Counted from the stretch's first letter, positions 52,613-61,828 are shown. The stretch: 64,000 bases of DNA from Cohnella phaseoli (GCF_003386235.1 NZ_QRDZ01000013.1:124001-188000), one strand, 5' to 3'. The notes: generated by a model not told the origin, from the sequence alone. Numbers and translations: made by a program.

Positions 52613-53065
52613 ATGGGAACGACTTGGACAATGTTTAAAAGCTATGAAATTGGACGAGATATAGAATGGCCTGGCGGAGACATCATTCGTTATTTGGAGA
52701 GAGAGGATCTCTATATGGGAAGCGGGACTGCTTTTCATCTCGCTATGATCTTTGAACACTTTGGCGTACTCCTGCCTGTCTATGATTGGACAGAACCACC
52801 AAAGGGTAAAGCTCTTGACCTCATTCATCCATCCTATGTATTAACCGCTGCGGAAAGCGGGCTGATTCTTCTTCGAACAGATAAGAATCCTCAAGTAAAA
52901 GCCGGATATTCTGCAGTTGATGATGAACCCCTTGAACCGTTATTTAATGATGAACATCTCCAGCGCCATTCTGTTGAACAATTAAATCATGAGCTCCAAT
53001 CTTATTTGGAGAAAATCCTACTGCTGTCGGGCAACGGGCATTACCTCGTGAGATCATTCGAATAA
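52613..53065 (+). CDS. hypothetical protein
   Basis: 150 residues with AGGAGA upstream. Soluble, acidic, no recognised family. 13 bp before the next gene, so probably co-transcribed with it. Confidence 0.65.
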   Translation: MGTTWTMFKSYEIGRDIEWPGGDIIRYLEREDLYMGSGTAFHLAMIFEHFGVLLPVYDWTEPPKGKALDLIHPSYVLTAAESGLILLRTDKNPQVKAGYSAVDDEPLEPLFNDEHLQRHSVEQLNHELQSYLEKILLLSGNGHYLVRSFE

Positions 53066-53078
53066 GGAGACGATTATC

Positions 53079-53546
53079 ATGAGCAGCCGATCCACCTTGA
53101 AGTTAGAATTGGAAGTGAAGGCCCCTCAGAGGAACATTGAAGACTTGCTTGGATACGGCACAATGAAGTACGACCAATCAAAATTCTCTTTTGATGGGCG
53201 AGTCTCTGGCGGTCCGGATAATTTTGCAGGACTATTCACTTCTTTGGAGCCTTGCATCCATTACGAGGACTTTACATGCGTCGGGCAGCTCAAATCCGAT
53301 TGTGGCGGGCAACAAATATGGGACGTTTATGCCTATCAGGATCATCTGTTTATTTCGCAGACGGAGCGGGACGACTTGATGTATGCTTACTGCTTGAGTT
53401 TCTTCTTCGACAACCTGAGAGGTCACAGGTTTCTGACCACATCGTCTGAAGCTTTTAAGCAATGGGATATTGATCTTCCTTCGATCCAGAGACCTTACTT
53501 TATGAGGTTTGGGATGCTTCTGGAATCGAGCCGCATACATAATTGA
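53079..53546 (+). CDS. hypothetical protein
   Basis: 155 residues, AAGGAGA before ATG 53079. No family recognised. Aromatic and acidic residues dominate, and there is no signal or membrane helix. Likely cytosolic, co-transcribed with the previous gene. Confidence 0.65.
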   Translation: MSSRSTLKLELEVKAPQRNIEDLLGYGTMKYDQSKFSFDGRVSGGPDNFAGLFTSLEPCIHYEDFTCVGQLKSDCGGQQIWDVYAYQDHLFISQTERDDLMYAYCLSFFFDNLRGHRFLTTSSEAFKQWDIDLPSIQRPYFMRFGMLLESSRIHN

Positions 53547-53624
53547 TTGGCGTGAACATACTGCGACTCAACGTCTAATCTCAAGATCTCTTCCAATAGG
53601 ATGAACCACTAGGGGGAAAACAAG

Positions 53625-54149
53625 TTGAATCCCGATCAAGGTAAGTCACTCTTCGCTTCCAGCATGCTGCTTATCGTAATGCCACTTTGCGGAATTCCCG
53701 CACTTTATTTGCTCGTAGATTTTCTGTTTGCGTTTGAGTTTCCGCCGCTGCTCAGGATGTTCATTTTGTCGTTACTCACACTGATGATCGTTATGTATAC
53801 GGCAAAGCAGCTTCGTTCATTTCGTTTCATTTGCTCGCTCATCGGCGAGCTAAGAGAGGCATCAAAACCAGAATCGATATACCCCGATATCATACAGCAA
53901 AAGCTGAAGGCAGCGGATCGGGATTACTATCTCTTTCTTGCCTTTGGTTTCTTGACGCTCTGGGTGATCGGAAGCGCGATTACTAGCTTTGAAGAAAAGA
54001 CATTACTCGTTTTCTATTCGCTGGTCGGTGCCTTTGTACTCTGGTTGGGCCAGTTTTACAGAGAGAAGTATTACCTACATGTAAGTGCCCTGGAGCGCAG
54101 CTTACGAGAAATCAGAATTGATCCACGGAAGCGGGATATTCACTTCTAA
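53625..54149 (+). CDS. four-helix membrane protein of unknown function
   Basis: 174 residues from a TTG with AGGGGGAA upstream. Helices at about 12-34, 42-60, 98-117 and 125-141, with a cytosolic loop rich in charged residues between pairs and a basic C-terminus. No family recognised. Last intact gene before the split gene at 54179. Confidence 0.6.
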   Translation: MNPDQGKSLFASSMLLIVMPLCGIPALYLLVDFLFAFEFPPLLRMFILSLLTLMIVMYTAKQLRSFRFICSLIGELREASKPESIYPDIIQQKLKAADRDYYLFLAFGFLTLWVIGSAITSFEEKTLLVFYSLVGAFVLWLGQFYREKYYLHVSALERSLREIRIDPRKRDIHF

Positions 54150-54318
54150 TTATGCCCATTTAGGAAGGATGATAGAATGTGACAACCGAAGTGATGTTGC
54201 CAGAAGGAGTTAAGGTTCTATGCTTGGAGGACGGGGAGATCTACACAATCCATGATGCAACACGGACGAACAATCAATTTGGCTACGGAGTATATTTATC
54301 AGCTTTGTCGAGAAGACT

Positions 54319-54346
54319 CCGACTTCAACACGAATGTGTAAGTCGG
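54319..54346 (+). repeat. left-end hairpin of the IS element
   Basis: CCGACTT and AAGTCGG arms around an inner ACAC/GTGT pair; base-pair changes relative to the right hairpin are compensatory. Confidence 0.75.
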
Positions 54347-54437
54347 GGATGAATCGATGCCTTTTTGTTGTGAGAAAAACGAACGTATGTGCCATAATGG
54401 ATATAATTGGATTAAAAAAAAGGGGGGGGGTGTTGGC

Positions 54438-55529
54438 TTGCTCGTAGAGAAGGCCTTTCGCTATCGCATCTATCCCAATGTAGAACAACAAACTCGGATT
54501 GAGCAAATGTTTGGTTGTTGCCGGTTTGTCTTCAATCATTTCTTGTCCCAATGGAATGACGCGTATGCCGCAACAGGCAAGGGTTTGTCTTACTACGCTT
54601 GTGCAACACAGCTTCCTTTGCTCAAGCAAACGCGTGAATGGCTCAAGGTTGTCGATAGCATCGCGTTGCAGTCTGCAGTCCGTCGCCTGGCAGACAGTTT
54701 TGATCGCTTCTTTAAGAAGCAGAACCAGGCGCCGCGTTTCAAAACCCGCAAGCATCCGGTGCAGTCCTATACAACGAAGTTCACCAACGGCAACATAGCC
54801 GTGATCGGAAATTGCCTCAAATTGCCGAAGCTTGGGCTTGTTCGCTTTGCCAAATCACGAGAACCCGGTGGTCGCATCCTGTCCGCAACGATTCGTAGAC
54901 AAGCCACAGGGAAGTACTTCATCTCGCTCGTTTGCAAAGTGGAGGTCCATCCTCTTCCGCCAAGCAATACGGCCATTGGCATTGACTTAGGTTTAACCAG
55001 CTTTGCAGTCACCTCCGAAGGCCAGTCGTTTGACCATCCAAGGGCGTTCAAGCAACACGAGGAGAAGCTCGCCCTCTGGCAGCGTCGCTTGTCGCGCCGC
55101 ACCCCAGGGGGAGCCAACTATCAGAAAGCCAAAAGAAAAGTTGCCCGCATTCACGACAAAATCGCGAACATTCGAAATCACTTTCTACACCAGTTGTCTA
55201 CGCAGCTGATCCGCGAAAATCAAGCGATCAGTATCGAAGACTTGAGCATCAGCAGTATGCTCCAAAACCGTAAGCTGGCCAAGTCAATCAACGATGCGTC
55301 ATGGGGCGAGTTTGTGCGGCAACTGACGTACAAAGCGTTGTGGTACGGACGCACGCTGAAGAAAGCGGACACGTATGCGCCAACGAGTCAAAGGTGCCAC
55401 GTGTGCGGTGAAATCGACAAGGCTGTTAAAAACCTAAGCGTACGAACGTGGCAATGCCGATCGTGCGACGCGGTGCATGATCGCGACGAGAATGCCGCCA
55501 AGAACATCTTGCTCCTGACAATCGAATAG
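54438..55529 (+). CDS. tnpB: TnpB RNA-guided nuclease of the IS200/IS605 group
   Basis: 363 residues from TTG 54438, giving the typical start MLVEKAFRYRIYPN; GGGGGGGGG lies upstream. RuvC residues are D183 (GIDLGLTSF), E267 (ISIEDLS) and D350 (RDENAAKN), all intact. The zinc ribbon uses C320, C323, C340 and C343. Length matches ordinary TnpB. It should cut DNA next to a short target motif, guided by RNA from the element's right end, and thus help keep the element at its site after excision. Confidence 0.9.
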   Translation: MLVEKAFRYRIYPNVEQQTRIEQMFGCCRFVFNHFLSQWNDAYAATGKGLSYYACATQLPLLKQTREWLKVVDSIALQSAVRRLADSFDRFFKKQNQAPRFKTRKHPVQSYTTKFTNGNIAVIGNCLKLPKLGLVRFAKSREPGGRILSATIRRQATGKYFISLVCKVEVHPLPPSNTAIGIDLGLTSFAVTSEGQSFDHPRAFKQHEEKLALWQRRLSRRTPGGANYQKAKRKVARIHDKIANIRNHFLHQLSTQLIRENQAISIEDLSISSMLQNRKLAKSINDASWGEFVRQLTYKALWYGRTLKKADTYAPTSQRCHVCGEIDKAVKNLSVRTWQCRSCDAVHDRDENAAKNILLLTIE

Positions 55530-55614
55530 AAGCTTCCAGGTCAACAAGAACTGCGGGAATCGCAGGGATCGCTTGCTCAACTTCACTTCGGATAAGGTGA
55601 TTACGCAAGAATCT

Positions 55615-55642
55615 CCCACTTCAACGCAAATGCGTAAGTGGG
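55615..55642 (+). ncRNA. right-end hairpin, core of the likely TnpB guide RNA
   Basis: Arms CCCACTT/AAGTGGG with inner ACGC/GCGT pair, about 85 bp after the tnpB stop. In related elements the guide RNA spans the 3' end of tnpB and the right end, with the guide taken from sequence just beyond the boundary. Confidence 0.6.
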
Positions 55643-55918
55643 GGAGTGTTCAAACAGAGTCAAAGAGCGCCTGAATACAGGATTCGGGCTTTATCGAAAA
55701 TGGTTTACTGTGCTCAAAGAATGCGATGATTGCGGCCAATTCCATAATGCCACCTATATCCTGTGCAAAGAGTGCCTTGTCGAGCGGAAGACGGCCAATA
55801 ATGCCGATAACTGTTAACCTTGCTGCACATATCTATGAACAATAGATCGGCTGTTGAGTGAGTGAATCGGATTCAAATACTTCGATCAATAGAGTGGTAA
55901 TAAGGGAGGACACAAAAA

Positions 55919-55969
55919 TTGAGTGAAAGAAAAACTACAAATGTGGCTCTAAGTGATCCAAATGAATAA
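55919..55969 (+). CDS. possible 16-codon leader peptide
   Basis: TTG with AAGGGAGGAC just upstream, then MSERKTTNVALSDPNE and a stop; 14 bp before the next small gene. Confidence 0.3.
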   Translation: MSERKTTNVALSDPNE

Positions 55970-55983
55970 AGGACTGTGTATTT

Positions 55984-56181
55984 ATGGATAAACATTATCG
56001 TGCAAGTATTAAAAAAATCACAACGAGCTCATGGCTCAAATCCATAACGATAAATAGCTATACCCATACACTTATCGCAAGTGAGCGCCGCATATTCAAA
56101 GACAAAAAGAAAGCGGAAAAAATATTTAATATATTACAGGAAAAGTACCCTGATACATTCACTCTCGTTGTTGAAACATAA
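55984..56181 (+). CDS. small hypothetical protein
   Basis: 65 residues, basic, with KDKKKAEKIFNILQEKYPDTF near the end. No recognised family and a weak ribosome site. Probably cytosolic; possibly coupled to the preceding leader peptide frame. Confidence 0.5.
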   Translation: MDKHYRASIKKITTSSWLKSITINSYTHTLIASERRIFKDKKKAEKIFNILQEKYPDTFTLVVET

Positions 56182-56289
56182 CTGACCACGATAGCCAAAC
56201 TAAAGATACATCATATTAAAAAATACTTTGTTGCACAGTTCGACCCATTTTGTTCATCAAAATACATGAAAAAATATCGACCAACTGCA

Positions 56290-56780
56290 ACTCGCTTGGT
56301 TCTCAGGGTGAAGCTCGGCTTCAGGTTTAGCGCGCGATGTCGAAAACCGTCACGATCAACTGCAGCCCCGTATCCGGGTTATCTCGTCTTTCCGATGAGC
56401 ACTCGCGACGGCTGACAACGAAAGCAGATGTAAGAGTCGCGCTCCTCGTTTGGGGCGCCGGCATCGACGGCCGGCAACGCTTAGCTGCAGTTCGCATCAT
56501 CAGATTATCCGATTTGGATTCGGGCTTTTCTATCAGGGATGCTGGCGACAGAGGTCAGCGCGAGCAGATGTAGGTCGCGCTCCTGGTTAGCCGCGGCAGC
56601 GACGTCGAAAACCGGTACTCAGTCCGCTTCCCGTTCACTGGTTCGAGCTCGTTTTTTTCGATCGGCGCGACAGCGCATGCCGAACACTGCTGCTACGCAC
56701 TCCGGGCTCTCCGGCACGGTCAGTGCAGTTCGATCCCGCTCCGCCGGAGACAACGGGAGCTCTCGGTTCGGCTCTCAATA
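56290..56780. repeat. GC-rich non-coding block with degenerate repeats
   Basis: Contains repeated motifs like those at 41325-41705: GCAGATGTAAGAGTCGCGCTCCT (56424, split here as GCAGATGTA and TCGCGCTCCT) and GCAGATGTAGGTCGCGCTCCT (56564), plus GCTGCAGTTCGC. No reading frame is supported. Confidence 0.5.
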
Positions 56781-56860
56781 CAAAATTCTGGTGATATTAT
56801 TTTTGGTCAGTCAGAAGGTGAGGAATTGAAGCCTTTACTATGAACAGACGAGGGATAACA

Positions 56861-57379
56861 ATGCAAACCAAACAAGAAATGCTGGCAGTAAATCTTAAAA
56901 ATAAGGAACATTTTCAAATGAAATATGAGACAGAACGTAAATCTTATCTTACAATCATGCAGGAATTAATGGAGAATACGTTCTGTTCAACAGAACGTAT
57001 TGATCGAATTGAGTCAGGTATTCGGCACGCTTTGGAGCGGGGCGAATCGAACTGCATAATTACGATCGCTGTTGAATCGCATCTTACCTCTTATGTATGG
57101 GATTATAGTTTTGTTCGTGAAATGAGGAAGTATTTTAACAAACGCAATTTGCTGACAAAATTTTTCGATATCAACTGGCTCGATAAGCAAAAGGCTGGTC
57201 CGGTAGTTATACAGTTTTTGGATAACATCCTACTGATAGAAACAAAAAATCTAGTTAAGGATTGCCTTTCGAACTCACTGGCTTTTTCGCGTTTTATCAA
57301 TCTCTTGGAAGAGAAGGGGTTTGAAACGAACATAATATACGAAGATTTCGCTGCGTTTATTGAGATAAATGTAACTTAA
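56861..57379 (+). CDS. hypothetical protein
   Basis: 172 residues from ATG 56861 with GAGGG upstream; an earlier in-frame ATG at 56840 has none. Helical and charged, no recognised motif. Confidence 0.6.
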   Translation: MQTKQEMLAVNLKNKEHFQMKYETERKSYLTIMQELMENTFCSTERIDRIESGIRHALERGESNCIITIAVESHLTSYVWDYSFVREMRKYFNKRNLLTKFFDINWLDKQKAGPVVIQFLDNILLIETKNLVKDCLSNSLAFSRFINLLEEKGFETNIIYEDFAAFIEINVT

Positions 57380-58067
57380 GCACAACGATCTGAGTTTTCT
57401 TGTTGTTGGAAGCTGTAATCGTGGAATTGTCAGAGGAAAATAGAGATGTAGACTGGGTACAACGGCGCTATCAGTACAGCCCCGACTCAGTCCCAGTTCT
57501 CCGGAAGAAGCCCGGCTGATCCACGGAGCTCGGTCGAGAAGGTGCTGAACGTGCACGTGGGGTACTAACTGCAGCTGGTGCAAGGGATATATAGAGGCGA
57601 CTAGCGGGTGCACGCAAGCTTGTATGGCGGTGGCGAGGCAGATCCATACGGCAAGCAGACCGTCTCATGGGAAGGGGCGCATGTCGATTCTGATCGACAT
57701 CTCGGCTCTACTTCTTCGGCCCGGCTGGTGGACATTCCGAATTTGCTGCAGGCCAGCAGCGGCATGAATGTCGTAATGGGGAGGGTTCGCCAAGGAGATG
57801 TTCCGGGTTGACTTCATCTTCCGGATTCTCCATGCGATCGGCGCAGAACCGAGGCATCCAGAAAGAGGAAGCGGCGACGTTCGCCAAAACGACTGCTGGT
57901 GCGGAAGACTCCATTGTTGTCTCGGTCTGCACTCCTTCATATGTGGGACGAGGCTCAGTCGTGGCAGCGCTGGCAACAGGAGCAGTCGTAGCTACGCTCC
58001 TAGTTCTCCTGGTGAAGCCTGAAATTTCGGGTTTGGTACTTTAAATTTTTGAGGGGAGGAAGTTGGC
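57380..58067. other. GC-rich stretch with decayed-looking frames
   Basis: About 690 bp without a supported gene. Frames such as QKEEAATFAKTTAGAEDS and VVAALATGAVVATLLVLL on the + strand look partly coding but lack starts and ribosome sites. Repeat-family motifs (CCGGAAGAAGCCCGGC) occur near 57500. Confidence 0.45.
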
Positions 58068-58502
58068 ATGCTAAGAAAAGTGATTGATAATTCCATGACG
58101 AATGAGGAGCTCCTACTAGATCCGGGAAATGGCAAATTCAGAATCGAGATTCCCCCTCACCAATTCGCAGTTCTAGGCAGTAAAAAGTTTTTCCTAATAT
58201 TGCTAGTTAAACAGTTAAAAATTGCTGGAATTCCGCTGCCTCTTAAGTATAGAATCGCGGTGATCTCTAGGAATGATGATGCAGAAATCGAAAGAGTGTT
58301 GAGGAATGAATTTCCTGCTTATGATATCGTAGAACTGCGAAAAGCTACGTGGAAAGTTTATCCTTACTGTCAGATCCATCTGATTGATTTCTCAACCACG
58401 TCTACCATTTATTTCGAAACTAAAAATCAGATGGATCAGTGGGAAAAGCCAATTGAACATGCGATCTGCAAGTTGATTTTCACTCCAGGTAAGAGGGTGT
58501 GA
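58068..58502 (+). CDS. hypothetical protein
   Basis: 144 residues with GAGGGGAGGA upstream. No family recognised; mixed alpha/beta composition. Confidence 0.65.
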   Translation: MLRKVIDNSMTNEELLLDPGNGKFRIEIPPHQFAVLGSKKFFLILLVKQLKIAGIPLPLKYRIAVISRNDDAEIERVLRNEFPAYDIVELRKATWKVYPYCQIHLIDFSTTSTIYFETKNQMDQWEKPIEHAICKLIFTPGKRV

Positions 58503-58549
58503 TCTTCTATGAGAATGACAGTTCAGCAAGTAATTGACCCTCCTAGAAC

Positions 58550-58790
58550 CGACCTATTAAATTCCCAGTTGAAGGTATACGAGTGAGTGCACGCCCGTCG
58601 GAGAACCGCGGGAGGCGCAAAGCATCAGCTGTTGCGGAGCTGCACGTGAAGACTTCCGTAGCGTGCGCACCACTGCCGGCGACGGCGGCCGGATAGAGCA
58701 GCAGCTCGTACTCCAGGATGCCCGTGGCGAAGTCGGGCTTTCCGGTTCGGCGCTCCGGCGAAGCGCAAAGTTTCAGATCGTGCTCCCGCA
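58550..58790. repeat. GC-rich degenerate repeat block
   Basis: Same flavour as 41325-41705, with GCGAAGTCGGGCT, GCTCCGGCGAAGCGC and GGAGCTGCACGTGAAGAC. Non-coding. Confidence 0.45.
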
Positions 58791-58845
58791 CCGAATGAAA
58801 TTTAACGGAGCACTTAAAAAATATCGAAAGTGGGAGTGGGCTATC

Positions 58846-59400
58846 ATGAGACAATTTAGCCAATGTCCAAACTGCGGAAATACAAAGAAGTTTTATGCAA
58901 GGGCAACCGTAAAAACGGAACTAACTATGGTCCAGAAAGACGACGGCAAGATAGGATTTGTTACTGATGAAGATGCAGAGGGGCTTTTCTTGCGAATTAA
59001 TTTCAAATCGGCGAACAGCATTCATAACAGCGTTTCGATCCAGAATTATGAAGCGCCATTAAGGTGCGCCAGCTGCCACACAGAATTATTGATTCGGAAA
59101 ACCCGTCGCGGTCACTTCGGAGAATCAGGTTTGAGGAAATACATTCTTGTCATGAAGGTTTATGACCGCAAACGAGTTTTATTCTGTGATTTCCTAAAGT
59201 ATCGAGGGGATTCCGTTTTACTTATTAAGTCTGACTCATCAGAGAAGGCAGAGGCAATTGCAAAACAAGTCGTTGATGATTTCAGCGATAAACACTCTGT
59301 TAGAAAAATCTCTAAGTTGTTGGATCTTCAGAAACTAGAATTCCAGCATACAGTCGAAGAAGATTACCGAACGAAGAACTACCTCGATCACAGTCTGTAG
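58846..59400 (+). CDS. zinc-ribbon hypothetical protein
   Basis: 184 residues from ATG 58846 (GGGAGTGGG upstream); the longer frame crosses the repeat block and is unlikely. Two CxxC pairs (CPNCG at residues 7-11 and CASCH near 78) suggest a zinc ribbon. The middle region (EKAEAIAKQVVDDF) is helical. No family named. Confidence 0.65.
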   Translation: MRQFSQCPNCGNTKKFYARATVKTELTMVQKDDGKIGFVTDEDAEGLFLRINFKSANSIHNSVSIQNYEAPLRCASCHTELLIRKTRRGHFGESGLRKYILVMKVYDRKRVLFCDFLKYRGDSVLLIKSDSSEKAEAIAKQVVDDFSDKHSVRKISKLLDLQKLEFQHTVEEDYRTKNYLDHSL

Positions 59401-59404
59401 GTGT

Positions 59405-59604
59405 ATAACGCTTTGTCGCGGCTTCTCAATCGGTGCGCCTGGGCCGGCAACCGGCCCGAGTATCTTCAGTTGCCCGTCTTGTTTGTCCGGCCATTCCGGT
59501 TTCGCGATCGACAAGCCGCCAGCTGGTCAAAGGATTTTTTTAAAAGCATGGAACATGGGGGCTTCGCTGGATCCAATCTTCAGGATCCGCAGTTTGAGAT
59601 AGTT
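59405..59604. repeat. GC-rich degenerate repeat block
   Basis: Contains GTGCGCCTGGGCCGGC and TTCGCGATCGACAAGCCGCC, members of the same non-coding family. Confidence 0.4.
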
Positions 59605-60072
59605 TTACTTTGTTGGGGGGCGTAAGACCTGATTGACAAATCTCTTAAGGTGATTTCCGATTTCTCCCCGCATTACCTCTCTAGTCATCCCAAAACGATC
59701 TTCATACCCCCGACAAACGTACTTGTGATAAAAGATGTCGTCTTGAGTCTCCTCTGTCAATAGTTTAATGTTGTGCTGACGAAGCTGACGCCGTAAATTG
59801 AACATATCAAGCGTGACATGATCCATCACTACTCGAAGAAATTGTGCCATCACCTGGTGCAAGGTCATTTCGGAACGTTTTACCTCGTCGTGGGCGCGCT
59901 GAAGCATCGTCATCAGATGTGGCAATAGGATTGTGTCCCTGATCCAGAGCAGCTCATCCGCGTTTGGCTTCCCCGATCTCTTAGTCAGATCCCGCTGCTC
60001 ATACTTTGCTGTATGATCAGTTAGGAGCATCTTAACACTCCTTCGACCATTACCTTCAAGTTTTTTGCTCAC
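59605..60072 (-). CDS. hypothetical protein of the dinB operon
   Basis: 155 residues, helical and basic, with no recognised family. Its start overlaps the dinB stop by 4 bp, so it is co-translated with the polymerase and probably linked to it in function. Confidence 0.65.
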   Translation of the reverse strand: MSKKLEGNGRRSVKMLLTDHTAKYEQRDLTKRSGKPNADELLWIRDTILLPHLMTMLQRAHDEVKRSEMTLHQVMAQFLRVVMDHVTLDMFNLRRQLRQHNIKLLTEETQDDIFYHKYVCRGYEDRFGMTREVMRGEIGNHLKRFVNQVLRPPTK

Positions 60073-61325
60073 TTGTAATGCCCCCCAATTTGTCCGGCAC
60101 GTTCTCGCACAATACTTGCCTCCTGCAGAGCGGAAGCGGGCATTATCGCGGCAGCACCGAAGCGGTCTTTTATTACATCTGTTACATGTTCCAAGTCTTG
60201 CATCTTAGCCCGATCTTCAAATAAGGTGAGTTGCGTTGCGTTGGCCTCTCTAAGCTGCGTAAGAGAAACGTATAGATAACAGACAGGCATTCCTTGCCAA
60301 TGCTTCCTGAAGAGCCTTAGCGCGGCCTCTGCGACCTCACGAGTCAGGTTTGTGGCATGTTGCAACGTGGATTGACGACTGAAGCGGGCTGCCTGTGAAC
60401 CATCCGTTTCTCCGAGTCCGACCGAAACAGTTTGTCCTTGCTTCCCTTTATGCCGTGCCCGGCGACAAACCTCAGCAGTGAGTTCATGGAGAACAAGCTC
60501 GATATCATGTCGTCTAAAATATAAACTCGCCCGAAGTGTCTTACCGTGTGATATTGATTTGACCTCGTCTCGAATCGACGGAACGACTGGAGAATCATCA
60601 ATTCCCCAAGTCATTTCCCAATAATAACGGGCCTGCACATCTGCCTTTCGGCCCATTCTCAGACGCATTCTTTTCTTGAACTCGTCTAGTGACAATTTGG
60701 AAATATCCCCGATTCTATACATTCCCATCGCTTGAAAATGTGCCGACATCTTATCTGCTACCATGAAAAGCTCTTGTACCGGTCGAGGCCAAAGTTCTTG
60801 CTCCAAGTTATCGAACCCCAACCGAAATAAACCCGAATCTGTTTTTTTTGCGTAATTGTTGGCCATTTTTGCAAGGATTTTCGTTGGTCCAATGCCAATT
60901 CGAGTCCAAACGCCGGTGGACAGAAGTATTTCCGATCGAATTTGCTTTGCAAGATCCTCAACTGAATCATAACGTTTTAAAATCCCAGTAACATCCATAA
61001 AGCTCTCATCGATACTAAATACCTCAACAAGATCCGTGTAAGTCTCTAAAATACGAGTAATCTCCAAGGATATTGTGATGTATCGCATCATCCGAGGTCG
61101 AATAATTGTGAGCTGAGGACACTTAGCCAATGCTGAAAAGTTACGATCAGCAGTTTTGACACCAAAGGACTTGGCAAGTGGGCATGCGGCCAGGATTATT
61201 CCAGACCGGCGGACGGGATCGCCAACGGCGACAGGATGATAGCGGTATTCTGGATGAGCGGATTTCTCGACTGAAGCGTAAAACGACTGGCAGTCCACAA
61301 GGAAGATCGTGCGATCAGGAGGCAT
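60069..61325 (-). CDS. Y-family DNA polymerase, DinB/UvrX type
   Basis: 418 residues. Catalytic residues: D11 in FLVDCQSFYASVE and D106/E107 in FSIDESFMDV. Palm and fingers motifs (GVKTADRNF, RIGIGPTKILAKMANN) and a little-finger domain (SLTQLREANATQLTLF) follow. It is a translesion polymerase of the UvrX kind common on Gram-positive plasmids. It overlaps the upstream gene by 11 bp and lies behind two LexA boxes. Confidence 0.9.
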   Translation of the reverse strand: MPPDRTIFLVDCQSFYASVEKSAHPEYRYHPVAVGDPVRRSGIILAACPLAKSFGVKTADRNFSALAKCPQLTIIRPRMMRYITISLEITRILETYTDLVEVFSIDESFMDVTGILKRYDSVEDLAKQIRSEILLSTGVWTRIGIGPTKILAKMANNYAKKTDSGLFRLGFDNLEQELWPRPVQELFMVADKMSAHFQAMGMYRIGDISKLSLDEFKKRMRLRMGRKADVQARYYWEMTWGIDDSPVVPSIRDEVKSISHGKTLRASLYFRRHDIELVLHELTAEVCRRARHKGKQGQTVSVGLGETDGSQAARFSRQSTLQHATNLTREVAEAALRLFRKHWQGMPVCYLYVSLTQLREANATQLTLFEDRAKMQDLEHVTDVIKDRFGAAAIMPASALQEASIVRERAGQIGGHYK

Positions 61326-61515
61326 GCACGATCACCGGTTGCGCAGCCAGAATCCGCTCGACAGTGAACCTTCTCGGCCTATTGCAGGACGTATCGAAAG
61401 CATATACCATCCCCGCTTCGATACGGATTACCCGTATCGTCCGTTTGCTGATCCGATCCTTCTTGTCCATATATACGATTTCAACCGTCCGACCAATATA
61501 CTTGGAAATGGACAC
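61315..61515 (-). CDS. small first gene of the LexA-controlled dinB operon (YolD-like context)
   Basis: 66 residues from GTG 61515, which has GGAGG 9 bp upstream; an ATG at 61551 would put LexA box 1 inside the gene. Basic, beta-rich (YIGRTVEIVYMDKKDRI, RRFTVERILAAQPVIVHAS). Position before a UvrX-like polymerase matches YolD-type genes, but similarity is weak. Confidence 0.6.
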   Translation of the reverse strand: MSISKYIGRTVEIVYMDKKDRISKRTIRVIRIEAGMVYAFDTSCNRPRRFTVERILAAQPVIVHAS

Positions 61516-61531
61516 TCTTCTTCGCCTCCAC

Positions 61532-61545
61532 AGAACGTACGTTCC
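61532..61545. promoter_or_regulatory. LexA/DinR box 1
   Basis: AGAAC GTAC GTTCC, GAAC-N4-GTTC as in Bacillus LexA sites, 17 bp before the start of the operon. Confidence 0.75.
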
Positions 61546-61561
61546 TATCATTTATATAACA

Positions 61562-61575
61562 CGAACGAACGTTCT
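61562..61575. promoter_or_regulatory. LexA/DinR box 2
   Basis: CGAAC GAAC GTTCT, 30 bp from box 1 start to start. Two boxes give tight SOS repression. Confidence 0.75.
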
Positions 61576-61738
61576 GTACAAGTGGAATAATAAACCAGCC
61601 CTGATCATATAGATTTTTTGTTAAGGCCGTTTAGCACGTTGAAAAAGAAGCTCTATTAAAGAATGCGCAAGTTCCTAATTAGATGAGATTATGTTAAAAT
61701 GATGGAAATTAGCGCTATTAGCGATTACTGACAAGGGA

Positions 61739-61797
61739 AACACTCTATCGAGTGCTGCCGGCTTTCTACAGCCTGGTGCCGAGAGAGTGTTTTTTTG
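61739..61797 (+). terminator. terminator-like hairpin with long structured loop
   Basis: Outer stem AACACTCT/AGAGTGTT and inner GGCT/AGCC hairpin, then seven T. It lies 107 bp before the start of the next gene, so it may be an attenuator as well as a terminator. Confidence 0.55.
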
Positions 61798-61828
61798 CTA
61801 TCACAAATAAAGTGTATACTTAATATTA

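Larger units (their letters stand above)
54300..55653 (+). mobile_element. IS200/IS605-group element carrying tnpB only (IS1341-like)
   Basis: Bounds are inferred: left flank ends TTTAT (54295-54299), right end is TCAA (55650-55653). Both ends carry a 28-nt hairpin of the same shape: 54319-54346 (arms CCGACTT/AAGTCGG) and 55615-55642 (arms CCCACTT/AAGTGGG). No tnpA is present, so it would move only with help from elsewhere. The right end and its hairpin would form the guide (omega) RNA scaffold used by TnpB. Confidence 0.75.
54179..55817 (+). pseudogene. small zinc-ribbon gene split by a TnpB-only element
   Basis: GTG 54179 (AGGAAGG upstream) starts a frame that runs MTTEVMLPEGVKVLCLEDGE and meets the element at about 54299. 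The remaining coding sequence resumes at about 55654 and ends at TAA 55815-55817, containing a zinc-binding pair CDDC and CKEC. Removing 54300-55653 leaves one frame of exactly 95 codons (94 residues), so the insertion is recent and the gene was once intact. Function unknown. Confidence 0.75.

Noticed and set aside
54210..54755. Leftward frame opposite tnpB
   Set aside because: Antisense shadow, crosses the element boundary.
57808..58044. Open frame with a hydrophobic C-terminal segment
   Set aside because: No ribosome site and overlaps another decayed frame; reported only as decayed sequence.
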